A program made the position numbers and the translations under genes. A DNA stretch of 36,565 nucleotides, from contig JADFKB010000015.1 of assembly GCA_022565155.1 (NCBI GenBank), forward strand, positions 1 through 36,565. The letters are read 5' to 3'. The notes beneath the pieces are model-generated. The model made no database searches, was not told the DNA's origin, and saw nothing but the letters and a program-made list of their open reading frames with translations. Of this stretch, positions 7,352-14,568 are shown piece after piece. This DNA is from Chloroflexota bacterium. Its GTDB lineage: Bacteria > Chloroflexota > Dehalococcoidia > DSTF01 > RBG-16-68-14. The first letter of the stretch is position 1. Every line of letters begins with the position of its first letter.

Positions 7352-8323
7352 ATGGCCGAGATCGCCTTCCGCGAGGCGCTGCGCCAGACGATGCGAGAAG
7401 CGTTGCTCGCCGACGACCGCGTGGTCATGATCGGCGAGGACATCGGCGCTTACGGCGGCTCCTACGCCGTCACCAAAGGCCTGCTAGAGGAGTTTGGCCC
7501 GGAGCGGATCATGGACTCGCCGATCTCCGAATCGGTCGTCGTCGGTTGCGGCATCGGCGCGGCCATGGGCGGCTTGCGCCCCATGATCGAGCTGATGACG
7601 ATCAACTTCAGCCTCCTCGCGTTCGATCAGATCGTCAACAACGCCGCCAAGCTCTCCTACATGTCCGGCGGCCAGATCAGCGTCCCAATGATCATCCGCA
7701 TGGCCAGCGGCGCCGGCAGCCAGCTCGCCGCCCAGCACTCGCACAGCCTGGAGGGCTGGTACGCCCACATCCCGGGCATTAAAGTCGCCGTGCCCTACTC
7801 CCCCCGCGACGCCCGTGGCCTGCTCAGAACCGCGTTCAGCGAGCCGAACCCGGTGATCTTCATCGAGCACACCGCCCTCTACGCCCGCAAGGGCGAGGTG
7901 CCGGACGGCGACTACACCATCCCCTTCGGCCAGGCGGAAGTGCTGCGAGAGGGCAGCGACGTAACGCTGATCGGCTACTCCGGCAGCGTCCACCAGGCGT
8001 CGCAGGCGGCCGAACTGCTGGCTGAGTCAGGCTGCCACGCTGAACTGCTCAACCTGCGCACGCTGCGGCCGCTCGACGTCGAGGCGATCATCACCTCGGT
8101 GCGCAAAACCCATCGTGCCGTCGTCGTCGAGGACGACTGGAAGTTCGGCGGCTTCGCCGGCGAGATCGCCGCCATCATCATGGAAGGGGCGTTCGATAAC
8201 CTCGACGCGCCCGTCGCCCGCGTCTGCGGCGCCGACGTCCCCATCCCGTACGCGAAGGCCCTCGAGCAAGCGGCGCTCCCCAGCGCCCAGCAGATCGCCG
8301 ACGCCGCACTGGAGCTGATGTGA
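7352..8323 (+). CDS. pdhB: Pyruvate dehydrogenase E1 component, beta subunit
   Basis: This 323-residue transketolase-like beta subunit begins two bases after pdhA. Typical motifs are RVVMIGEDIGAYGG near residue 27, the FGPERIMDSPISE region, AQHSHSLEGWYAHIPGIKVAVPYSPRDARGLL, and the C-terminal LRPLDVEAI/VVVEDDWKFGG. The protein forms the E1 heterotetramer with PdhA and supplies the Glu that activates TPP (in MDSPISES). A 79-bp spacer with a hairpin separates it from pdhC. Confidence 0.93.
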   Translation: MAEIAFREALRQTMREALLADDRVVMIGEDIGAYGGSYAVTKGLLEEFGPERIMDSPISESVVVGCGIGAAMGGLRPMIELMTINFSLLAFDQIVNNAAKLSYMSGGQISVPMIIRMASGAGSQLAAQHSHSLEGWYAHIPGIKVAVPYSPRDARGLLRTAFSEPNPVIFIEHTALYARKGEVPDGDYTIPFGQAEVLREGSDVTLIGYSGSVHQASQAAELLAESGCHAELLNLRTLRPLDVEAIITSVRKTHRAVVVEDDWKFGGFAGEIAAIIMEGAFDNLDAPVARVCGADVPIPYAKALEQAALPSAQQIADAALELM

Positions 8324-8341
8324 TGCCGTTCGCCCGGCCCC

Positions 8342-8356
8342 CGCGCCGCAGGCGCG
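8342..8356. repeat. Hairpin CGCGCC-GCA-GGCGCG in the pdhB-pdhC spacer
   Basis: A perfect 6-bp stem with loop GCA lies in the 79-bp gap. It has the CGCC-GYA-GGCG core of two other intergenic hairpins in the window. A near-copy (same arms and right flank, loop AAC) lies inside the pdhC coding sequence at 8971-8991. There is no T-tract. Confidence 0.45.
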
Positions 8357-8402
8357 TCCGCGAATCTAGATGCCGCGTCCGGCGACTAAGAGAGGGACAA
8401 CC

Positions 8403-9674
8403 ATGATCTCAGAAGTCGTCATGCCCCAGATGGGCGCCGATATGGAAGAAGGCACCGTCGTCCGCTGGCTGAAGCAGCCCGGCGACGCCGTCGAGCGCGG
8501 CGAGATCATCGCCGAAATCGAGACCGACAAGGCGAACGTCGAGATCGAAGCCTTCGACTCCGGCACCTTCCGCAAAACGCTCGCAAGCGAAGGCGACACC
8601 GTCTCCGTCGGCACAGTAATCGCCCTCATTACGGACGCGGACGAAGACATCTCGCAGTATCAGCCGGCTACTACCATCAGCAGCGACACGCAAGCGGCCG
8701 CTACCGCCGCCCCCTCCGCACCGAAGGCGCGTACCGGCGCTGATGATGAGACCGAAGCCGATACCGCGACAACTACCTCATCAACGCCCGCGCCCTCCCG
8801 GCCAACAGCAAGTATCGAGACCACTCCCGGCCGCGTCCGCGCATCGCCCGTCGCCCGCAAGCTCGCCCAGGAGAACGGCATCGACCTCACCCAACTCGCC
8901 GGCACCGGCCCGGACGGCCGCATCGTCCGCCGTGACATCGAGGCCGCGATCGAATCAGGCGTCGCTCGCTCCGCGCCAACGGCGCGTCCGCAACCAATAA
9001 CCACCGGCCAAAGTAAGATGCGCCAGACCATCGCCAGGCGCATGTCCCAGAGTAAGCGCGAAGCGCCTCACTACTACATCACGGTCGAGATCGACATGAC
9101 GGACGCCGAGCGCCTGCGCCGCCAGCTCAACGAGGCCGCCGAAGATTACCCGCGCGTCAGCGTCAACGACCTGATCGTCAAAGCCTGCGCCGGCGCGCTG
9201 GCCCGCCACCCGATCTTCAACACCTCACTGGTCGAAGGCGCAATACAGGCGCATGAACAGATCAACGTCTGCATTGCCATCGCGCTCGACGACGGCCTGA
9301 TCGCGCCGGCGATCCTCGACTGCGCCAACAAAAACCTCGGTCAGATCGCGGAGGCGAGCCGCAGCCTGGCGGAGCGCGCGAAGTCGGGCAGCCTCAAACC
9401 GGAGGAGTACTCCGGCGGCACGTTCACCGTCAGCAACCTCGGCATGTTCAACGTAGAGTCACTCGTCGCCATCATCCAGCCGCCGCAAACAGCCATCCTC
9501 GGCGTCGGCGCGGTGCGGGCCATGCCCATCGTGCGGGACGGGAAGATCGAACCTGCCGAGATGATGAAGGTAGCCCTGTCCGCCGACCACCGCGTGACGG
9601 ACGGCGCGCAGGGCGCTCAGCTCCTCAACGAGATCCGCAGGCTACTGGAGAACCCCGCCGCCCTGCTGGTCTAA
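8403..9674 (+). CDS. pdhC: Dihydrolipoamide acetyltransferase (PDH E2)
   Basis: The ORF track starts at ATG 8370, but ATG 8403 has the Shine-Dalgarno AGAGAGGGA and begins exactly at the lipoyl domain, giving 423 residues. Domains in order: lipoyl domain (1-80) with lipoyl-Lys43 in [12 protein letters not shown]; an Ala/Thr/Pro-rich linker; a peripheral-subunit-binding domain (about 140-180, [16 protein letters not shown]...[11 protein letters not shown]); a second linker; and the acyltransferase domain (about 200-423) with the catalytic motif [10 protein letters not shown]. There is one lipoyl domain only. This protein is the presumed target of the LipB and LipA encoded upstream. Its stop overlaps the convergent CNBD gene by four bases. 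Confidence 0.95.
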   Translation: MISEVVMPQMGADMEEGTVVRWLKQPGDAVERGEIIAEIETDKANVEIEAFDSGTFRKTLASEGDTVSVGTVIALITDADEDISQYQPATTISSDTQAAATAAPSAPKARTGADDETEADTATTTSSTPAPSRPTASIETTPGRVRASPVARKLAQENGIDLTQLAGTGPDGRIVRRDIEAAIESGVARSAPTARPQPITTGQSKMRQTIARRMSQSKREAPHYYITVEIDMTDAERLRRQLNEAAEDYPRVSVNDLIVKACAGALARHPIFNTSLVEGAIQAHEQINVCIAIALDDGLIAPAILDCANKNLGQIAEASRSLAERAKSGSLKPEEYSGGTFTVSNLGMFNVESLVAIIQPPQTAILGVGAVRAMPIVRDGKIEPAEMMKVALSADHRVTDGAQGAQLLNEIRRLLENPAALLV

Positions 9675-10084
9675 GGAATCTCTTCGCCCTCAAGCCTGCG
9701 GATGATCTTGCTCAGCTGCGGCAGCATAGAGAGGGCAATGCTCGGGTTCGTGCGCAGCTCCGCTGTAAAGTCCCAGCGCGTCATCACCAGGCACTCCGTA
9801 TCCTCCAGCGCGATGACGCTCGTCGAGCGCGGAAAGCCATCGAGCAGCGCCATCTCGCCGAACGGCTCCCCCGCCCCCTTCGTCGCCAGCTCGGTGCCGC
9901 CCTTGGTCACCTGCACCTTGCCGCTGACGATCACGTAGAAGGCAACCGCCTGCTCGCCCTCCTTGACGATCTCAGCGCCCTTCTTATACGTGCGCGCGAC
10001 AACGGCCTTGCCCAGCCGGTTCAGATCGTCCTGCTCCAAGCGGGAGAAGAGCGGTACGGAAGCCAGCATCTCTTCGTACGGCAT
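9671..10084 (-). CDS. Cyclic nucleotide-binding domain protein
   Basis: I place the start at ATG 10084 (MPYEEMLASVPLF) because ATAGGAG lies eight bases upstream; the track's ATG 10111 has no such site. The 137-residue protein is essentially a single CNB/CAP_ED domain. FSRLEQDDLNRLGKAV is followed by the beta-roll and the phosphate-binding-cassette-like GEPFGEMALLDGFPRSTSV. No DNA-binding helix-turn-helix follows, so it is not a CRP-type transcription factor. It could sense cAMP or c-di-GMP as a free regulatory subunit; the ligand is not known. Its stop overlaps that of pdhC in convergent orientation. Confidence 0.85.
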   Translation of the reverse strand: MPYEEMLASVPLFSRLEQDDLNRLGKAVVARTYKKGAEIVKEGEQAVAFYVIVSGKVQVTKGGTELATKGAGEPFGEMALLDGFPRSTSVIALEDTECLVMTRWDFTAELRTNPSIALSMLPQLSKIIRRLEGEEIP

Positions 10085-10171
10085 GGTCACATCTCCTATC
10101 GGCGACGCCATGATTGGCAGGTCAACGCTGGCGTATTCTAACCGCCTGGCACTTCCGCCGCAAGCTACGCA

Positions 10172-10201
10172 CTGTCATAAGCGCCTACCGCCCGCTATCA
10201 T
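10172..10201 (+). promoter_or_regulatory. Promoter for the ABC1/UbiB gene, probably leaderless
   Basis: CTGTCA (10172-10177), an 18-base spacer and TATCAT (10196-10201) are followed by only six bases before ATG 10208. There is no Shine-Dalgarno in the gap. This puts the start site on the start codon. Confidence 0.5.
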
Positions 10202-10207
10202 CGCAGC

Positions 10208-11521
10208 ATGAACGGCAGCATGAACGCCCTCCAGCGCGCTCATCGCTCCCTCAGCCTCGGCTGGCTGGCGGCGAGCATCTTCGCCGGCTATCGATGGCAC
10301 GGCTGGCGCACGCGCCGGCTGCCTCCCGATGAAACGCAACGGCGCCTCTCTGCCCTCCACCGCCGCAACGCGGAACGCATCTACGATACGGCTGCCCGCC
10401 TCAAGGGCCTGCTGATCAAGGTCGGCCAGCTTGTCGGCGCCCGCGCAGACATCTTCCCGGACGAGTACATCGAGGTGCTGTCCCGCTTACACGACACCCT
10501 GCCGCCGCGGCCGTACGCCGTTATCCGCCACGTGATCGAGAGCGAGTTGGGCGCTTCGATCGACGACATCTTCGCAGAGCTGAACCAGACCGCGATCGCC
10601 GCCGCTTCACTCGCGCAGGTGCATCGCGGCCGCCTCCACGACGGGCGCGATGTCGCCGTCAAGGTGCAGTACCCGGAGATCGAAGCGATCGTGCGCGTCG
10701 ACCTCCAGAACATGCGGCTCCTCGCCCGCGTCGCCGGGCGGCTGCTACGCGACTTCGACTTCACGTCGATCGTCGATGAGCTGAGCGAAAACGCACCATT
10801 GGAACTCGACTTCATCCACGAGGGGCACAACGCCGAGACGTCGGCCGAAAACTTTGCCGGGCAGGAAGACATCATCATCCCGCGCATCTACTGGGAGCAC
10901 ACGACGAGGCGCGTGCTGGTGATGGAGTTCGTAGACGGCATCAAGATTACGGATGTCGCGGCGCTGAAGGCGGCGGAGATCGACATCAACGCTGTCGTCC
11001 ACCTGGTCACGGAGAGCTACCTGCGCCAGATCTTCGCCCACGGCTTCTTCCACGCAGACCCGCACCCCGGCAACCTCTTCGTCCAGCCGGGGCCGAAGCT
11101 CGTCATCGTCGATTACGGATTGGCGAAGCAGCTACAGCCGGGCTTCCTGCAGGGGTTCATCCGCCTCATGACGGCCCTCATCGCTGCCGACCAGAGCGGC
11201 CTGGCCCAGGCCTTTCGCGATCTCGGTTTCCACACCCGCCACGAGGACGATGCTGTCTTCGAGGCTCTCGGCGAATCGATGATCACCCGCCTCTCTCGCA
11301 GCGCCGAGTTCAACCAGAACCGCCAGCTCCTCTTCGAATTCCAGGAGCGGATGATGCGCATCTTCCGCGAAAACCCCGTCGTCCGCATCCCCGGCGAGTT
11401 CCTGTACATCGGCCGCGTGTTGGGGCTGCTCAGCGGCCTCGGCGCCCAGCTCGGCGCTGAGATCGACCTGATGGAAGTGCTCGGCGAACAGGTGCCATCT
11501 CCTGCCGCGTCTACCCAGTAA
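10208..11521 (+). CDS. ABC1/UbiB/AarF-family atypical kinase
   Basis: This 437-residue protein has the family-defining KxGQ motif (LLIKVGQLVGARADIFP, about residue 70). The nucleotide-loop-like AAASLAQVHRG replaces a normal P-loop. VAVKVQYP carries the catalytic-type Lys. The HADPHPGNLFV and IVDYGLAK motifs form the C-loop and metal site. ABC1 proteins act in ubiquinone biosynthesis and lipid homeostasis and often lack classical protein-kinase activity. No quinone-synthesis genes adjoin it; the UbiG-like methyltransferase is 12 kb away. The start is ATG 10208 or ATG 10220. A C-terminal membrane segment is weak at best (FLYIGRVLGLLSGLGAQLG). Confidence 0.9.
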   Translation: MNGSMNALQRAHRSLSLGWLAASIFAGYRWHGWRTRRLPPDETQRRLSALHRRNAERIYDTAARLKGLLIKVGQLVGARADIFPDEYIEVLSRLHDTLPPRPYAVIRHVIESELGASIDDIFAELNQTAIAAASLAQVHRGRLHDGRDVAVKVQYPEIEAIVRVDLQNMRLLARVAGRLLRDFDFTSIVDELSENAPLELDFIHEGHNAETSAENFAGQEDIIIPRIYWEHTTRRVLVMEFVDGIKITDVAALKAAEIDINAVVHLVTESYLRQIFAHGFFHADPHPGNLFVQPGPKLVIVDYGLAKQLQPGFLQGFIRLMTALIAADQSGLAQAFRDLGFHTRHEDDAVFEALGESMITRLSRSAEFNQNRQLLFEFQERMMRIFRENPVVRIPGEFLYIGRVLGLLSGLGAQLGAEIDLMEVLGEQVPSPAASTQ

Positions 11522-11533
11522 CCGCGCGCGCTG

Positions 11534-11563
11534 TTGCGATCGAACCCCGCAAATCGTTACACT
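11534..11563 (+). promoter_or_regulatory. Candidate promoter upstream of the GltD-like gene
   Basis: TTGCGA (11534-11539), an 18-base spacer and TACACT (11558-11563) lie in the 96-bp gap. They would give a leader of about 48 bases with GAGGG ahead of ATG 11618. Confidence 0.4.
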
Positions 11564-11617
11564 TCACAGCCAACACGAGTGTCGCTCCATTCGAACGGCA
11601 GTCGAGGGATAATCGCT

Positions 11618-13090
11618 ATGTCGAACGATACGCACGAACGCCTACAGATAAAGAGCCAGCCGGTCCCGAAGCAAGACCCGCGGGTTCGCATCAACAACTG
11701 GCAGGAGACGTTCCTCGGTTACAGCGAGGGCGCAGCCAAGATCGAGGCGACGCGCTGCATCGACTGCCCCGACGCCCCATGCCAGGCAGCTTGCCCCGTC
11801 GGCAACGACATCCCTGGCGCCCTCATGCTTCTAGAGAAAGGCGATATCGTCGGCGCCGCTAACGTCTTCCGCGAGACGAACCACCTGCCGGATATGTGCG
11901 GGCGGCTCTGTCCGCAAGAGAGCCTCTGCGAGGGCGACTGCGTCGTCGGCTTCGCCATCCGGCCCGAAGATCTGCAGCCGCAGAAGCCCGTCGCCATCGG
12001 CAAGCTGGAGGCGTTCGTCACGGACTACCAGCGCCTAACGGAGGGCCTGCCGCTGCCGGAGCTGCCGCCCGCCACCGGTCAGCGCGTCGCCGTCGTCGGC
12101 GCCGGGCCGGCCGGCCTCGCCGTCGCCGAGGAGCTGGCGAAGAAGGGGCACAGCATTACCATCTTCGACTCCTGGTCCGAAGCCGGCGGCGTCCTCCTCT
12201 ACGGCATCCCCAACTTCAAGATGCAAAAGGAGATCCTCGACGCCAAGCTCGACTACCTTTGGCAACTCGGAATCACCTTCACCGGCAACACCTACATCGG
12301 CCGCGACCTGACGATCGACCAGCTCTTCGAGCAAGGCTACCACGCCGTCTTCCTCGGCTTCGGCGCCAGCCAGGGCAACGATCTGGAGCTGCCCGGCGGC
12401 GACCTGCCCGGCGTGATCCAAGCCACCGAGTACCTGGTGCGCGGCAACCTGAAGCCCGACCAGCTGCCGGAGCAGATGCGCGAGCCGCTGCCCCAGAGCG
12501 AACGCGTGCTCGTTATCGGCGGCGGCGACACCTCGATGGACTGCGTGCGCACCGCCGTCAGGCTAGGCGCGGACGAGGTCACCTGCGCCTACCGCCGGAC
12601 GGAGGCTGAGCAGCTAGGGCGTGTCGAGGAGCGGGTCCACGCCGTAGAGGAGGGCGTCCGCTTCGAGTACCTGGCGGCGCCGCTGCGCTTCGTGGCGGGG
12701 CCGGACGGCCACATCGCCCAGGTGCAGTTCGCGCGGATGGAGCTGGGAGAGCCGGACGAATCGGGCCGCCGCCGTCCCGTGCCCACCGGCGAAGAGTTCA
12801 CCGTCGCCGCCGATACCGTCGTCATCGCCATTGGCTACGGCGCCGACGATGAGGTGGTTCAATCGGCAAGCGGGATCGAGACCGAACGCTCGCTCGTCGC
12901 CGTCAACACCGATACGTTCGAGACCAGCCGGCCCGGCGTCTTCGCCGGCGGCGACTGCGTCAACGGCGCCGACCTCGTCGTCACCGCCCTCGCCGACGGC
13001 CGCCGCGCCGCCGAAACCATCGATGCCTACCTGAACAGCCTGCCCCGCAAGCGCCCCTCCGCCATCACCGGCCTCGCCCCGCACAACTAG
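11618..13090 (+). CDS. gltD: Glutamate synthase small-subunit (GltD)-type FAD/iron-sulfur oxidoreductase
   Basis: Start ATG 11618 (MSNDTHERL) is chosen because GAGGG lies nine bases upstream; the track's TTG 11534 adds an unconserved tail. The 490-residue protein begins with a twin 4Fe-4S domain, CIDCPDAPCQAACPVGNDIPG and CGRLCPQESLCEGDCVVG. The FAD site VAVVGAGPAGLAVAEELA and the NADPH site VLVIGGGDTSMDCVRTA follow. The C-terminal SRPGVFAGGDCVNGADLVVTALADGR completes the GltD/NfnB/PreT architecture. GltD passes NADPH electrons to the GltB large subunit, but no gltB is in the window. A stand-alone NfnB or PreT-like role is therefore possible. Confidence 0.85.
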   Translation: MSNDTHERLQIKSQPVPKQDPRVRINNWQETFLGYSEGAAKIEATRCIDCPDAPCQAACPVGNDIPGALMLLEKGDIVGAANVFRETNHLPDMCGRLCPQESLCEGDCVVGFAIRPEDLQPQKPVAIGKLEAFVTDYQRLTEGLPLPELPPATGQRVAVVGAGPAGLAVAEELAKKGHSITIFDSWSEAGGVLLYGIPNFKMQKEILDAKLDYLWQLGITFTGNTYIGRDLTIDQLFEQGYHAVFLGFGASQGNDLELPGGDLPGVIQATEYLVRGNLKPDQLPEQMREPLPQSERVLVIGGGDTSMDCVRTAVRLGADEVTCAYRRTEAEQLGRVEERVHAVEEGVRFEYLAAPLRFVAGPDGHIAQVQFARMELGEPDESGRRRPVPTGEEFTVAADTVVIAIGYGADDEVVQSASGIETERSLVAVNTDTFETSRPGVFAGGDCVNGADLVVTALADGRRAAETIDAYLNSLPRKRPSAITGLAPHN

Positions 13091-13110
13091 CGGCAGCGTT
13101 CTGCATTCGC

Positions 13111-13373
13111 GGGACCGGCTTTAGCCTGTCGAACGTCGGGTGCGAGCCTCAGGACGAAGCCTCTTCTGTCAGGGTCTAAAGACCCTAACCTACTTCACTC
13201 TCTGGCTCACCTCGCATCGTCGGACAGGTTCTCTTTATCTTGTGGGACAGGCTTCACCCCCTACCTGCCGCCGGACAGGCTCTCTTTACCTTGCGGGACA
13301 GGCTTCAGCCCCCTACCTACCGCCGGACAGGCTCTCTTTACCTTGCGGGACAGGCTTTAGCCTGTCACCCACC
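13111..13373. repeat. 52-bp tandem repeat locus built on a GACAGGCT..AGCCTGTC palindrome
   Basis: Three head-to-tail copies (13222-13272, 13273-13324, 13325-13373; 51-52 bp) each begin GGACAGGYTC and contain a second GGGACAGGCTT. The last ends in the perfect palindrome GACAGGCTTTAGCCTGTC (13349-13366). A single degraded palindrome, GGGACCGGCTTTAGCCTGTC, sits at 13111-13130. The units abut with no unique spacers, so this is not CRISPR. It fills the gap between two convergent genes, and the MBL stop codon (13365-13367) overlaps the last palindrome arm. It may act as a bidirectional terminator or be a REP-like element. Confidence 0.75.
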
Positions 13374-14360
13374 ATCAGACAGTTCATACCGCACCACGCC
13401 ATCACGCATAGATCGAACCAGCCGCCCCTCCTGCACCGCGTACTCCAGGTGCGCCAGCGTCTCGCTGATCGCCGCGCGCCGCATCCAGAACGAGAACGTC
13501 TCGTACGTGCCTGTCGTCCAGACGATGCCCGACGCCACATCGTAAGCCGTAGTGCCCCCGTCGCCGACGATCGCCAGCATCTCGTTCAGCCGCGTATCGT
13601 GGTGCTCCACGATCTCGTTCACTCGGCCGCGCAAGTCTTTAAACTCGTACTCGTGGGCCGGCAGCACCCGCTCCACGTCGAGCGTCTCCAACCGGCGCAA
13701 CGACGCCAGGTAGTCGCCCAGCGGGTTGCCCATCTGCTGCGGGTGGAGGCTGACGTTTGGCGTGATCGAAGGCAGCACGTGATCGCCGGTGAGGATGAAG
13801 CGCTGCTTGCGCTCGTAGAAGCAGAGGTGTCCCGGGGAGTGGCCGGGCGTCCAGTAGACCTCGAACACGTAGCGGCCGAAGTCGAGCGTCTCGCCGCCCC
13901 AGAGCACCCTGTCCGGCTCCACGGGCGTAACCCACGCCCGCGCCGGCATTGATGCCTGCTGCAGTTCGGTCATCTCGCTCTTCGGCACGCCGTTCTCGAC
14001 AAGCCAACCGGCCATCCGTTCGAGAAGCTGCTCGGGGTTTCGATAACGGCTGCGGATGAAGTCGCGCTCGCGCTGGTGGATGATCACCTCCGCGTTGCAG
14101 ATCTCCTTAATCCGACCGGCCAGTCCGTAGTGGTCCGGGTGCACGTGAGTCACTAGCAGGCGTTTTATATCGTCGAAGGTCACCTTGACCTCCTTCAGCT
14201 CCTCCTCCAGCGCCGCGAACGCCTCCGGCGTGTTCCAGCCGCAGTCGACGAGCGTGTAGCCGTCATCCCCGGGAACGAGGTACGGCAGCACCCAGCCGAG
14301 CGGGTTATTCGGGATCGGTACCTTGAGCTGGTAGAGGCCGGGCAGAACTTCAGTGGCCAA
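13365..14360 (-). CDS. MBL-fold metallo-hydrolase
   Basis: The start is set at TTG 14360 because a near-perfect Shine-Dalgarno (GAGGAGGT) lies five bases before it, inside the longer ORF the track starts at ATG 14384. The resulting 331-residue protein has the zinc-binding THVHPDHYG (HxHxDH). It also has the later metal ligands TPGHSPGH and ILTGDH, and a C-terminal LPAHEYEF. The C-terminal third is helical (winged-helix-like, RRAAISETLAHLEYAVQEGRL), as in the LACTB2/glyoxalase II-like hydrolase subgroup. The substrate is not predictable. Transcription converges on the GltD-like gene across the tandem repeat. Confidence 0.88.
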   Translation of the reverse strand: MATEVLPGLYQLKVPIPNNPLGWVLPYLVPGDDGYTLVDCGWNTPEAFAALEEELKEVKVTFDDIKRLLVTHVHPDHYGLAGRIKEICNAEVIIHQRERDFIRSRYRNPEQLLERMAGWLVENGVPKSEMTELQQASMPARAWVTPVEPDRVLWGGETLDFGRYVFEVYWTPGHSPGHLCFYERKQRFILTGDHVLPSITPNVSLHPQQMGNPLGDYLASLRRLETLDVERVLPAHEYEFKDLRGRVNEIVEHHDTRLNEMLAIVGDGGTTAYDVASGIVWTTGTYETFSFWMRRAAISETLAHLEYAVQEGRLVRSMRDGVVRYELSDGG

Positions 14361-14568
14361 GCGATACCTCCTCGCATCGAACAAGCCCTTGGCAGATCAC
14401 AGGGGCGACTAATCAATCGCCCCTGACCTCTTCGTGAGCCAGTGCATTGTACACAGGCCCCAGATTCAGCGACAGCCTCGCTACGGGCTAGCGCGGTTGA
14501 CAACGCGCATAGGCGATAGTACATTCGACGTAGCTTGCGAGACGCGCCATACTTGCGGAGGTGCAAGG

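Noticed and set aside
9671-10084. CRP/FNR-type transcription factor
   Set aside because: The protein ends right after the cyclic-nucleotide domain, with no helix-turn-helix.
13222-13373. Regular repeats resembling a CRISPR array
   Set aside because: The 51-52-bp units abut directly with no unique spacers, contain internal palindromes, and no cas genes are present. They are plain tandem repeats.
13140-13952. 270-codon plus-strand ORF
   Set aside because: It runs through the tandem repeat and then antisense to the MBL hydrolase, and its translation is repeat-derived and Arg/His-rich.
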